Assembly (NCBI GenBank): GCA_004794655.1
Contig: SMMW01000641.1
Coordinates: 1-64,000, forward strand
Direction of reading: 5' to 3'
Length of the DNA: 64,000 nucleotides
From: Marisa cornuarietis
Lineage: Eukaryota; Mollusca; Gastropoda; Architaenioglossa; Ampullariidae
The first letter of the stretch is position 1; each line of letters begins with the position of its first letter. This document shows, piece by piece, positions 22,462 to 34,746 of the stretch. The translations under genes were made by a program, and so were the position numbers. Below the pieces are notes generated by a model that saw only the letters and a list, made by a program, of their open reading frames with translations, ran no database searches and was not told the origin of the DNA.

Positions 22462-23669
22462 TTATACTCCCGGGATAATGAGGGCAATAGATAAGAAAGT
22501 GTGGTAACCTCCCCAGGCTGTGGAATTCGCAGTCGTCTCAAGCCAAAATCTGTCTCCAGCCCTGGCACGTACGGACACCCCTGATGAGCTGGTCGGGGAC
22601 AAGCTGCTGTCGTCAGTTGTTCGGATTCTTACTATACCGTTGCCATTCATCTTGAGGTCAATCAGAAAAGAAGCTGCCCTGAGCGGCAGCAGCTGAAAAT
22701 TGATGACATAAACTCCCGAGTACTTAGCTGTATATATTCCCGCGACCTGATCAAATCCATCTCCAATATCAAAAACTTCGGTAAATTTGATGGGAGTGTG
22801 TGGCGGGACAGGTCTCCTTTCATCAGTTCCTTGTAGCTGTAGCTGACCTAGAAATGCCACCTTCTGTTCTGTAAAAGACAACAGAACCATGACATCCAGT
22901 CTTGGCTAGACCGTCAAATATACTCATGCTATCATGTTTTGTATTTTAGTGGGATTTACACGGTGCACAGTCTCAGTCTAAGGTCAGCGGTGCCGAGAAT
23001 TTAGTGAAATGAAAAAAAGAGAAAATAAAACAGACAAATAAACTGTGGGACTGACAGTTCTCTTCTAGGCAGCATCACATGTCCCGGGGATGAACATAGC
23101 TACTGCTTGAAGACCCAAGAGCTAACTTTACACCATGTGGTAGAAAGCGCTCGCGTTTACAACAGCAGACTACGACAAATAGTATATCGGTCTACCCAAA
23201 CTCATTTCCATATTTACTAGACAATCACAGGACTGCTTCACTTTATAAATTGAGTCTCTTACCAGCAGAATTTTCTAGTGCAGCAACCCGTGCCACTAAC
23301 GCCTCAACATCCTGGAAGAAAACAGAATTATTCAAGCAAAAAATGATCCTGTAGATGAAACACACAACCACACACACACACACACACACGCACACACGCA
23401 TGCACACACACACACACACACACCACTCACGTGCATACCCTCGCAGCAAAATAAGTGCAGATTCAATTCCTGGCAATTGTCAGTGATATGTTTGCTTTAC
23501 AGTTCATATCAGTACTTTCCCGTGTGTGCGTGTGTATGTCCGTCCTTACCTGCGAGAGTTTACTGACCACAACTTGCAAGGGATTTACATCGTCTGACCG
23601 CTTGGCCACGTGATCTGCTGCTATCAGACCCGCCAATCCCAAGGTCACAAAAGGTAAGATTGTTTTCAT
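22462..23669 (-). CDS. Secreted C1q-domain protein, gene C
   Basis: Coding exons 23669-23550 (120 nt), 23311-23263 (49 nt) and 22868-22462 (407 nt) give 191 residues. Donors are GTAAGG and GTAAGA; acceptors are TTCCAG and TTTACAG. Phases match genes A and B. The first exon gives signal peptide MKTILPFVTLGLAGLIAA followed by KRSDDVNPLQVVV. The microexon gives DVEALVARVAALENSA. The C1q domain shows FLGQLQLQG, IKFTEVFDIGDGFDQ, YSGVYVINFQ, RARAGDRFWLET and ends LIIPGV. It is a more diverged paralogue with compact introns (238 and 394 bp). A CTAACAG acceptor seven bases before the ATG fits a spliced leader exon from the candidate promoter at 26.3 kb. Confidence 0.93.
23372..23423. repeat. (CA)n microsatellite in gene C intron
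   Basis: Interrupted CA run between the signal-peptide exon and the microexon of gene C, close to the position of the CA run in gene B. Confidence 0.9.
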
Positions 23670-23679
23670 AGTGATGCTG

Positions 23680-26290
23680 TTAGGAAGATGTATTCACTCT
23701 TTACCTGCCAGCATGAAATAGGAAAGAAATTATTTAAACAAAGAAAGAAAATGAAAAGAAGACAGCCTGTGTTCAACCCTGGGTAAACAAGTTGTTTTTG
23801 TAGATAATGACTATCCAGTAGAAGTTACTGGCTATATTGTGGCGAGAACCTGTTAAATGTGAAGTAGGGGTTGATGGGAGAAGGATTCACAAACTACAGA
23901 CGAATAAAATGATGGTGCAGGTGATGAGGTGAGTGTCATGCTTGTGACTAAAGGTGTGGTAGTACTGTCCTGAGGAAATTCGTCGTTTCACTGTTTGCTG
24001 AAACCTGTCCTGACCAGGGGACAAGTCTCTGCTTGTTATTGTTCATATGGCAGTTCTTTGTCCTCGCCATGTTTGCGATATTTCAGATAAAGCAGAAAAT
24101 TATAGTAGCTTGTAACAATGAGCGGGTGGTTACAATCTGCACGGCGATCTAGTGGCTACGGAGACTAATATATGTACATTTATCATGGACCGTTGGATAC
24201 ATAGATTAGACTGATACTTCATTTTTGTTTTGCTTGCAAGATAATAAAATTATGTTTGTGTGACACAGCTGTGTAATTGGTAGCATGATGCCAATGAACC
24301 TTTTTTGTAATGTGTTCATATTTATCATCCTTTTTTAACATTTTGAAAGAGTATGTTAGAGCTATTTTTCATTTTCGCAAAGCCCTTTTAACACTTGGTA
24401 CTTAGACTCTGTCACTGACATGAATAATTTACCTTACCCTGCATACTAGTGTTATTATTAAATGTTTACATTCATATTTCAAACATTTCTGTAGCACTTC
24501 TCTGTTATGTTTGCTACATCTCATGTGACTATTTTCACATTGTGTACACATCTCTTACCAGCCTGTATAATTTATTTTGTTCTTGTTTATTGCACAGTAG
24601 TATCTCTCTCTTGACTTTGTGTCACCAGCTTGTACAATTTGTTTTTCCCCATACACATGTATTGCAGTGTGTAGATATCTCTTACATTTGTTTCTCACCT
24701 ATAATTTTCTTGGTCTAATGGGTATATATTACACACTGTGCACACAATTCCTGCATTTGTGTCACCATAACTTGCTGTTACTCATGCTAATACATTGCAT
24801 GGTGTGTACATTCATGCCTCTTATGTTCATAGTTTTCAATTCACTTAAATATAATTTTTCTTCAATCTTTCAGTTAGGAAATTTTGATTATGTGTGAGTT
24901 AATAGTTATGATTATGTTGCCTGCAGACATTTAAAAGGAACACACTAGTATAAAACATAGCTGACTTACATGTGGCATTCCAGCCACTGTAAGAAATTTG
25001 GAAAACCAATCACAAAAGCAAAAACAGAGATAGTTCTGCAGTCAGCACATCATTACATTTATTTGACCTTACAATTATGACAAAAATTACCATACGAAAA
25101 TATAGATTAGGAACACTGAAGTATTCTTAATGAAGCTTTATAAAAAGACATAAAAGATATTACCATTATTTAACAACCATTTAACCAGAGGCAATCATAC
25201 TTAGCTGATAAAATGTTATATTAGATGCCAACATATTATTATTGTAAGAGATATTTTTAAACTTTGAACATATAAATAAATGTGAAAGTTTGAGTGTGTT
25301 GGTGGGAACATTCATAAAAAACGTAAAAGATAGGTGTTGTTTTCACATTGTATTTTTCTTGCTATACACAAAAGTTAGTTGTAGAATAATAAAGAAATAA
25401 AACTACAATGACTCCACCAGTCACCACAACTGGGTCTGATGCCCAAGGTCACAACGAAAAATTAAATTATAGATACTCTGCAGTTAGAGGATTTTAGAAA
25501 AATGATTGTAAATTTCTTATTCACTAGGACTTCATCCCCTGGGAAATGTGGTAGTACCAGAAGGGTTTTTGGGGCTTTTGTACAAGTACTATTAGATCAT
25601 GCTATAAAAAAAATTTCAAACTAGGCGTCTGCACTTTGATCTGAAAATGTATTCACAAATGATGAAGCAAATGTCTTTCAAGGTAGTTCTCAGAAAGAAA
25701 CATGAAACCTGGCAATAGCAATATTTGGATTTGCTGTTCACTCTCTGCAAGTCTACCATCATGTGTTATATGCTTGTTCTTCTAAACTGACTTAAACTGA
25801 AAAGTTTTTAAATGTCTAGCAGACCTACCATACACTCAACATAGACGAAAGCGTGTTATTTTCTCCACAAGTGGTTACAGTTCCAAGCATTCGAAGTTTG
25901 TTATCACTTACAAACAAAATAAATGAGAGTATGACCGCCATATCATTTCTGTAATTATTTGTACAAATTGGCACACATTTATTTTCCTTCTTCTTCTTCT
26001 CTTTCTCTATTATTACCATCAGTTTTCTTCTTTTCTTGGTCCTCCTTTGTCTAATAATATTTAATAATGTTTCCTCCTTTGTCTTTATAATATTTCAGAA
26101 TTTTCTTCCTCCTTCTTTGTTTGATACAATGTAAAAGTTACTGAGGTTTTAAATTTTCTCAACAGAGATATATAAAAAAAGATCCGTTGAAGGGAAGCAA
26201 TACTTGCATCGCGTTTCTCAGCAAAAACAGATTTTCTTTTTTAAGTGAGTATAAAGAAATTACAGAAAGCTAAAAATCTTTTCAAAGCAA
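23680..26290 (-). other. Probable 5'-UTR intron of C1q gene C
   Basis: AT-rich DNA with no coding exon recognised, bounded by the CTAACAG acceptor at about 23677 and the GTAAGC donor at 26297 on the minus strand. It includes a very diverged tandem repeat (24535-24830). Confidence 0.4.
24535..24830. repeat. Highly diverged tandem repeat, unit about 65-75 bp
   Basis: Recurring elements TGTGTCACCA(G/T), TACACATGTATTGCA and ATTTGTTTCTC in the same order suggest 4-5 decayed units. The plus-strand hydrophobic open frames here are a consequence of T-rich composition. Confidence 0.35.
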
Positions 26291-26297
26291 GGCTTAC

Positions 26298-26374
26298 TTT
26301 TGAGATAGACAATGTGTCCGAGAGTCGAGGTCGAGTGAGAGTGAACGGTTTCTGCTCGAATTGTCTTATATAGG
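26298..26374 (-). promoter_or_regulatory. Candidate TATA promoter and non-coding first exon, gene C
   Basis: The minus strand has CCTATATAAGAC (from about 26375) followed by a leader of about 60 nt and a donor AAAA|GTAAGC at 26298/26297. The TATA-to-donor spacing matches genes A and B. It would start a leader intron of 2.6 kb to the ATG exon. Confidence 0.5.
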
Positions 26375-26389
26375 GCTACTCAATGTCAT

Positions 26390-27480
26390 CCTGCCCAGTC
26401 TTGGAAGCGTAACTATGAACTGGAGGTATGCACAAGTTACACCCTGGGTGCAGAACAAGCGCAACGATAAACTGCGTATTATCTACGTCAGGTCGAGAGG
26501 TATGAACTCAGAAGAAAGGAGTAAAAAATCAGACTTTCTCTCTCCCCCCCCCCCCCACAGGTATGACGCTGACATAAACTTCAATAATTGCCTACCTCCA
26601 GCGCCACGCCAAGTAGAGATGTCAAAGTTTGAAAGATCTTGATTGATAATAATTGTCACCTCTAACAGTCGGGACAAGCAGGCAGTCTGTCATTTTAACT
26701 TCTGTCAAGTGCCTATAAGATATTTTAAAGCTATAAATAATCAGATGAATAAATAAACGCTAATACCAATTAGCTGTCGAACATATAAAAGATAACATAT
26801 AAAAATATATATTTATACCCAGAAAATGTTTGACGTGTTTACAATATCGCAGAGACATCGTCCTGTTCTCTGTGACATTGAAAGGATTACACCCAGAATG
26901 TTTCATGAAACTTTTTAGCTCGAATTTGACTATGAAAAAAACAATATAAAAACGTGTCTCTTTAATATAGATGAAAGTACACACACGTGGTGAAGAGTAT
27001 TAGTCACCACAAAACGTCACGTGATGTCACTAAAAGGATTTAGAAAAGGAAGAAAAGTGCGAGACGCGACTGCTGTGCTGCAGGTGAGAGACGAATGAGA
27101 ACGTGCATTGTAACAGACGCCACCTACACAAGTAAACAATAAATTCAAAATTTTCTTTTGTGATGACGCACGGAACTGTAATCTATCACTAAACATCTGA
27201 GTTCAAAAAAAGGGGCTTTACAGATAAGGCTTGCATTTCTCTGATTATCAATAACATTCACTCAGCAATGATTCTGAAAAACGGTTTTTTTTCTCGTTCG
27301 TGCAGCTGCTACATAAATGGCGATCAAGTTACACATCCCACTATCACCTAGAGACTGAGGATGTGGCTATGATCACAGGTCGACAAGGTTATTAAGTATT
27401 GTACAGTCTTCCAACGACATCGTTCCTCCATTTAAATGAAATACCTTTGACTGGCACATTTAGTCTCTGTATATCAAGTG
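26390..27480. other. Intergenic, nothing recognised
   Basis: Contains a poly-C run at 26545-26558. No gene recognised. Confidence 0.4.
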
Positions 27481-27485
27481 ACAGT

Positions 27486-30100
27486 ATACATTAATCAATC
27501 AATCCTCTTCGTGCTAGTTGCACATAAGGCCTCAACCAGAGCCCGCCACTGATGTCGATCAGCTGAAACTCGCTCCATGCGACCCCATGTCCAGCCCTTT
27601 CTTTTCATCTCCCTTTCCACTGTTATTCTCCAGGCTTCCCTTTTGGGTGGCCTCGTTTTCTTCGGCCGTCTGGAGTCCATTGTAGGGCGATTCTGGAGAG
27701 GTCTGCTGTCTGCTGGCGGAGCACATGTCCAATCCATCGCCAACGCCTTCGTTGAACCTGTGTGGTGATGGACTCTGTTTCAGTTCTTCGGTGGATTTCT
27801 TCATTGGTGATGGTGTTTGGCCAAAAGATGTTAAGTGTGCGCCTGAGGCATCTGTTTTGGAAGACGTCAAGCCTGTTACCGATGTTTTTGGTCATCTTCC
27901 ATGATTCTGATCCATAAAGGAGGGTGCTGATCACATTCGACTTGAAGATTCTCAGTTTGGTCTTCTGGCTGATGTTTTTTGCCTTCCATGTGCTCCTGAG
28001 TGAGGCAAAGGCCTGGCTGTCTTTTGCCAGTCGGGCTCGAATCTCCACCTCCGCATCCCCGGTGTTTGACATCTTGGACCCAAGATAGGTAAAACTTTCA
28101 ACTTCCTCAATCTCTTCTCCATTTAGTTTCATGTTTTCTTGGACTCTGGCGTTCACTCTCATACTTTTTGTTTTCTTTGCGCTGACCTTCAAGCCAAGGT
28201 TTCCAGCTGTTTCTGAGAAGGCATTTGTTTTCTCCTGCATGTCTTGGTGGCGGTGTGACAACAGGGCAATGTCATCGGCAAAGTACAAGTCTTCCAGCAT
28301 TGTTGTTGCTGTCATAGTCATGGTCCATTTGATCCCTCTCCTCTCTCTGTCGGTGGAATTCTTCATGATCCAGTCCATGGCCAGGATGAAGAGGAACGGC
28401 GACAGAATGCAGCCCTGCTTCACCCCAGTGCTGATGTTGAAGGGGGCTGTGAGCTCTGTGTCACAGACCACCTGAGATTTGAAGTCGCTTTACAGCATTC
28501 CAACGACCTGGACAAGTTTCGCAGGGACTCCGTAATGCCTCAGGATCTTCCATAAGGACTCGCGGTGGATGCTGTCAAAAGCCTTCTCCAGGTCAATGAA
28601 GTTGATGTACAGCAGTGTGTTCCACTCACTGCTCTGCTCCAGAATCTGAGGCAGAGTGAAAATGAGTTCAGAGCAGGATCGCCCAGGGCGAAATCCTGCT
28701 TGCTGGGGCCGGAGGTCTTTCTCAACGGTTGCCGTCAGTCTGACAAAACAATCTTGCTGAAGACCTTGCTGGTGATGGAAAGAAGTGTTATATCCCTCCA
28801 GTTATTGCAGTCTCCAAGATCTCATTTCTTAGGTAACTTGAAGATGAGCCCTGTCTTCCACGCATCGGGGATTTGTCCTGATTCCCAAACTTGCCTGAAG
28901 ATTTCAGTCAACATGGGAGCTGTCACATTCATATCTGCTTTCAACATCTCTGCTGTTATTCCATCTGCCCCTGGTGCTTTGCCGCTTTTCATTGCCTTGA
29001 TTGCTGCTGTCACTTCTTCCAGGCTTGGCGGGTCTGTGCAGATGTCAAGGTCTGTATCTGCTGGCTGAATGTCTGCGAGCTGAGGGGGGTCTGGTCTGTT
29101 CAGAACTGACTCAAAATGTTCCCTCCAGCGCTGTAGTTTTTCTGCCTCTCCCTGGACAACATTTCCGTTCATGTCTTTCACTGGTACTTCACTGCTTTTG
29201 AACCTGTTGTTCAGTTGTTTATTGATTTTATACAGTGCCTTCAGGTCATTTTTTCGTGCTGCTTCTTCTGCTTCATCTGCCAGTTTCTCTATTTAGTCCC
29301 TTTTGTCGGTTTTGATCATCCTCTTTACCTCTTTGTTTATGTCTGCATATCTTTGTCTGTGTTGTTCCTTCAGACGTTCACATCTGGTGTTGTTGATTTT
29401 CTGCTTGGTTTCTCTCTTCTATCCTTTTACATGTCTCTTCTCTGATCCACTGTTCTTTCTTTTTTCGTTGGAAGCCCAGTATTTTCTCACCTGTTTCCTG
29501 TAAGACTCGATTGAAGTCCCCTAAGGTCATCTCCTGTTGGTCCCCTAGTGCCTGGAACCTGTTCTTAACTTCCACTACAAAGGCCCGCTCCTTCAGAGTG
29601 TTGATCATCTGATCTTCCTGAGAACAGGATAGTATGTCCTGATGCTAGTCTCCTCTTTCCCGTGCCGGTCCATCTGACCTCGCTGACTCCCAGGATGTCC
29701 AAGTTGTAATTGTCAAACTCCTTGACTAGTTGGGGCAACCTGCCAGTCTAATACAAGGTCTGGACGTTCCAGCACTCCACCCTCAACTTCTGCTGCGGCT
29801 TCAGTAAATCCACCATCGGGGCGCCAGCTCCCTCTCGGGTTTGACTGTCGTCCGTCATAAGAGCAGTTACCTGGTGTGTTTCATTACCTTCGCCATCCGT
29901 AATAAGTACTCTAGTGTTGGTTTCTGTAACTTGCTATTTTTTACATGGTGGGGTTATTAGCCCTACCACAACCTAATTTACCTCTAGGTGAGGTATCCAC
30001 CTTAGTCGCCTCTTACGACATGCCTGGCTGGACAGCAGGGACCCTATTCTTACAATGCTCGCTAGACAAGCATACCCCGGGGTCCCACGGGGGGACAGTA
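27486..30100 (-). mobile_element. RTE-type LINE, internally deleted and frameshifted
   Basis: Minus-strand non-LTR retrotransposon. The 5' untranslated part (30100-29860) has CATGTCGTAAGAGGCGACTA, typical of this family. The endonuclease start follows, then a direct jump to post-endonuclease coding sequence, the reverse transcriptase, a C-terminal tail, and a short GATTGATTGATT 3' end at about 27495. The missing endonuclease core and several frameshifts make it immobile on its own. Confidence 0.9.
27495..29850 (-). pseudogene. Endonuclease/reverse transcriptase ORF of RTE LINE (broken)
   Basis: Order on the minus strand: endonuclease N-terminus LRVECWNVQTLY with a stop, then LDILGVSEVRWTGTGKRRLA (29800-29640). 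Next KERAFVVEVKNRFQALGD (29608-29378), which normally lies after the endonuclease core, so the core is deleted. Then the RT fingers GKAPGADGITAEMLK (29181-28822) and QAGFRPGRSC-like and KAFDSIHRESLW segments in shifted frames. The palm holds GVKQGCILSPFLF and FADDIALLSH with the catalytic FADD (28471-27623). The tail LLYGSESW, RRRWRWIGHVLR and EREMKRKGWTWG ends at 27495. RT catalyses target-primed cDNA synthesis in intact relatives. Confidence 0.9.
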
Positions 30101-30119
30101 TACATACTGAAACGATATC

Positions 30120-31690
30120 ACGAGAATAATGGCATATATCCAATGAGTCAGTGTTGTTTTATAAAAAGATCAGTTCCCCTGTCAATATTAGGAAACTAAT
30201 ATACTACCTTGTTAAACTCTGTCATGTATTTTACACATCTTGATTGTTGACTCAGACACACAGTCTCTGTTTAGCGGTCATGTCTAGACGTTTATCGAGG
30301 ATTTTGAAACTTTGCAAAACTAACATTATATCAAAACTATTTAACAACACATCAGTCACATCTGTCTGAACATAAAATAGGGAAGGTGACAAAAGAGAGT
30401 CACGTGGTTCCAAGCCTGAACTAATTTTACCTGTTCAAATTTCATTTTGCCGGAGCACTCGACTGCGAACTTTAATGTTTGGAATACTAAGTAAAATGTA
30501 GAATATTGCATGGAAATGGAGAAACAAAGACTTACTGGCATGATCTACAATATATATATATATATCTGATGTGAAATTGACGATAAAGTTTACACAGAAT
30601 GAGACGAAAAGGTAGATTAAAACATGGTATACACAATGTAAAGGGATATATAACACACAATGTAAACAAATGATAAGATGTAAGTACATAAATAATACAC
30701 ACTAGAAACTGTGTAGTATACACTGTAATATATATATATATATATATTGCCCACAAATATAACTATAGAATATATTTTGTAACATTTCACCTCTGTCATT
30801 GTCATAATGAGGCACGCTTCATGTGTTCGGTTACAGCAACATCTGAGTAGACATTGGGGTGTGTCACATTTACTTGGAAACAGCCCTGCAAAGATGTTTG
30901 TGGGTTTTGAGTTTTGTGTGACTGATCGTCAGTAGAGTAACATCAAATAGTTTACAGGAGTAACTGTGACGCTTGCTTTAGTCGGAACACACTTGTCATG
31001 ACACATAGTGTCTTTGTCATGACACCATCTTTTGAAGAGAAAGTGCAAGGTGTGGATATGAAAACTAAAATGTTTTCCGAGAGTAATCAGCTGACAACTA
31101 ATAAACTAACACTTCATGTTATCTGACAACAAATAGTGGTTTCATAGCACAGTAGTCGTTGTAGCCTCTCTTTAGCCAAAATAGTTGTGTAGCTTGTTTA
31201 TTATTATCTGCATTTTCACGGCAGCCTTTTAATAAGAAATTAATTTTTTTTCTGAATGGCGTTAAGTTGGAAACTTCGGGCCCGTTCGGTACTGTCCGGC
31301 GGATTCCGAGCGCTGTATTCGTCCTACTTCTGCATGCAAACAATTGGGATTCATAAATGCAACATGCCGTTTCGAATTTTCCGATGACTTTTAAGAAAGC
31401 CATTTTTTATCAACATTTTATTACACTGTTTGAAATACTTGCAGTCTCTGTGTTTGTTTGACATACAAGCTGCTATACAGTTGGGATTCGAAGATGCGAC
31501 TTGTCGCTTCGAGTCGATCCCTGCGATGAATTTCACGAAAGTCATTATCAAGAGTTTAGTAAAAATACCTGAAACGTTTGAAGAGTCTCAGGCAGTCATT
31601 ACGTTTATTGATCCTTAAGCAACACACACATATCAAAATACTAGACAAGTGTACAGCTATTGGCAAAATAGATTTGATTTTGTAATCAAC
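30120..31690. other. Intergenic with two TA runs, no gene recognised
   Basis: TA microsatellites at about 30550 and 30730. Two similar stretches (31340-31412 and 31480-31552, both beginning TTGGGATTC and containing TTTCGA or CTTCGAG) look like a decayed tandem duplication. No coding exon. Confidence 0.4.
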
Positions 31691-31709
31691 TGGGGGGGCC
31701 TCCTTCAGC

Positions 31710-31786
31710 TGAAGCACTTGTGGCTTAGGTGATTAGCGTCGTGCTGATAGATCGAAAAGGGGAGGTTCGGTTTTCACATGCTCCGA
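31710..31786 (+). repeat. tRNA-derived SINE head
   Basis: Plus strand TGGCTTAGGTGATTAGCG resembles a pol III A box. GGTTCGGTTTTC, 40 bases on, resembles a B box. A proper acceptor stem is lacking. Confidence 0.5.
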
Positions 31787-31799
31787 GATAATTACTTGA

Positions 31800-33270
31800 T
31801 TTGTTTGTTTTGACATCACATTTTGATTTATGACATAACATTTTGATTTATGACTAACTTAACTAATTAAAGCAACATTACTGCAAAGCATGATCGCAAG
31901 TAAATTTTTGGTCATTTTATGCTTATGCAATTAAATGTTGGACCGTTTTTTTCTTGAACCGTCACTTAGCAATATTCCTAATTTTATGGCAGAAACCTGT
32001 ATAATGTATGCTATAACTTGCTGTAGGGTGCTCACAAGGCTGGTGTGTGTGTGTGTGTATTAAGACCATTGGAGAAATTATAATTTCTTCAACAGAAGTG
32101 AATTACAAAACCAAACCATGTGACATTAGATGAGATGTGTTTGCATGTGTTTGAGATGGGAGGAGAATGAGAAGGGTAGAAAATTTTAGCATTTGTAGCA
32201 AACTAGACAATAAAAGAAAAACAGAAAATAAGGAAAGAGTCTGACAGCCTTTTAATGTTCATGGACAGATTAACGATAAAAAATTATTTTAATATGATGT
32301 CCTATGCAATTGCCATAGTGTGCATGGAGATACCATAAATTTACATAATCATATCAAACTCATTAAAAGAATTCTAAAAATGATATGTTAAAAGGTTAGT
32401 TAGATGTGTTAACCATATAACCATAACACCATCAAATAGTGGCATATAGCTTTTATGGGATATTCATGTTTACGCTCATTTCCAGTGCGTTTCTATAAAT
32501 ATATATGTGTGTATGAAATGTTTAAATGTTGAGACCAAACAAAGAAAAAAATCAAGGCTCTCAACTTCACATACTGTCCTACAGCCACATTGTCACACCT
32601 CTAGTGAGAAAGGTACAATCATAATATCGAAATATTTTGCCTCACTACTGGCTAACAAAGGACATTAGTATTTCTTATACACAGTTTTTATGTATCATAA
32701 TCAGAAGCTTCCTGTTTATGTGAATGCATGCATATGGTGAGTAGAAAAAAATGCTAATGTGAACTTATGTGACATGAAACATATTGGGCATAAAAGTAAA
32801 ACACTAAAACAGTACCAAAAATCAGAAAAATTACTTATTTTTAACAATGCTCATTTATATGTCAATATATATATATATATATGAGGAATACATAGTATGA
32901 AATGAAAAGAAACCCTCATGATATGCCCTTAAATAAAAACAAATGAAACTGGAAGCAGAATACTCCATGTGATCAAATGCAGCTAAAACACAAAAATCCG
33001 TTCAAATTCTACCAGCATAAGGAAGTGCAGATATGCTTCATAGCATAAGACTTTATCACTATCATTGCATAATAATTTTGCACTAGTAAGTAGTAGTTTA
33101 CATTTTTGTGTATATTTTCATATGAATATGTATGATCTGCTGCTACAGAATGTCACAGCTGTGTGGTTACTTCAGAACCTTCAGGCAGATTAATCTGTCT
33201 TTAACAATCCTTTACAGCACCTATATCCTTTCATACCTTTATCCATTGCATTACATCTAGTATGCCTGGT
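31800..33270. other. AT-rich intergenic, nothing recognised
   Basis: No exon or RNA gene. Short GT run at 32044-32060 and TA run at 32865-32882. Confidence 0.4.
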
Positions 33271-33286
33271 CATATATCATCGTCCA

Positions 33287-34746
33287 TTGTGTTACCTAAT
33301 ATTCATTTATTATTACTGGTCAGCGCAGAGAGTGCAACCTATCTTCAAACAAACCAGAAAGGTAAATCCTTTCACTAAGAAGGAAGCAGGTAAAAGAGTA
33401 ACCCGTAGTGCCGCTAGAAAGCAGGATATGATAAACATAAATGACGACCTCTACCTTAGCGAATCAAGTAGCTGTGACTCATCAGACACCATCAAAGAGA
33501 ACGAATACAGTATGAAAACCAACGACCCAGACGAACGGACTGAATGTGAAAGTGACAGTAACATAAACGAGGTCTCTGACTCTGACTCAGACGACGGCTT
33601 CCAGACAGTAACTACTAAAAATAGAAGAAAGAAATTACAACCAAGACAGAGGACAAGAGCACAAGACAATACCATCCCCCAGCTACCCTTTCCAGTTATC
33701 ATCATCCCCAATGAGAAAGGAAACAAGAACATCGTGACAGCAGGCCCCTCACGAATGTCCAGAGAAATCAATGAAAAGATTGGAGACGTAGAGGAAGTAA
33801 GACCCTCAATACGATCCAACAAATTGATTATAGGCTGCAAAGACCCAGCCCAACAAAGGAATGCAACGGAGATTAAAAATTTCCTAGGCATCAGCGTGAC
33901 CTGCTACGTCCCTGGCAAACAAAACAAAAAGCCAAGACAGAAGAAGGGGCTTGGTGTCATTAAAAATATTTCTCTAGAAGAAAGTCTGGAGGACATTAAC
34001 AGGATGATGGATCAAACAGGGCGACCCAAAATCAGGGCTGTCAAAAGATTCAACATAAAAGCCAAGGGAAAAATAACACCTAGTAAAGCAATTTTAATGG
34101 AATTTATAGATAGTGAAACTCCCACGAGCATCAAAATAGGACTACTGACATATAGAGTAGAGCAATTCAATCAAACAGAAAGTGCTTTAACTGCAACGGC
34201 TTTGGTCACATTGCGGACCAGTGCAAGCTAAGAGCTGTATGTGGGCGCTGCGGAGGTACACACGACACTAGAAACTGCAGCGTAAAAGACCACCAGGAGT
34301 TCGTCTGCATAAACTGTGGAGAATCTGGCCACAGTGCAAGGTATGGTGGATGCCCCTCCAAAATAATCCACAGACAAGCCAGCCAAATATGCGCGACAGG
34401 TAAACTTACATACAGAGAAGCGCTCAAAACTTCCAGCGAAAAATACTGGACCCACAAAGAAAAAACAAACGCTCGATCCGAGCTAACCAGTGAGAAGAGG
34501 GAACAGCTTCCACCAGCGCAGCAGACTACACTACAGACGGAGACACCACAGACGGAGACAACACAGACGAAGACTCCACAGACAATCACGGCGAGCGACA
34601 ACATAGAGACAACAATAGAAGACTTAACAAAGAATAAAGAAGAACACCAGAAAACAAAGAGCGACAAGACAACTCCACCAGACGACCTGACCCTGCTGAA
34701 AAAGGAAATATTGACCCTGATGACCCAAATCGACACCCGTGTTTTC
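33287..34746 (+). pseudogene. LINE ORF1 (gag-like, CCHC zinc knuckles), one frameshift
   Basis: Plus-strand frame 33287-34231 gives an acidic, Ser/Asp-rich N-terminus, a basic segment, and a folded core (RSNKLIIGCKD... GVIKNISLEESLEDINRMMD... KAILMEFIDSETP... LLTYRVEQF). A single indel near 34165 shifts into the frame carrying three zinc knuckles: CFNCNGFGHIADQC, CGRCGGTHDTRNC and CINCGESGHSARYGGC. A Thr/Gln-rich, coiled C-terminus then reads to a stop near 34746. This is the nucleic-acid-binding ORF1 of Jockey/I-type LINEs, which packages element RNA. The last codons lie in the neighbouring repeat R2, so the true C-terminus is missing. No ORF2 follows. Confidence 0.85.

Noticed and set aside
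33451..33891. 146-codon minus-strand frame
   Set aside because: Antisense shadow of LINE ORF1.
34206..34736. 176-codon minus-strand frame rich in Val/Ser/Cys
   Set aside because: Antisense of the zinc-knuckle part of LINE ORF1.
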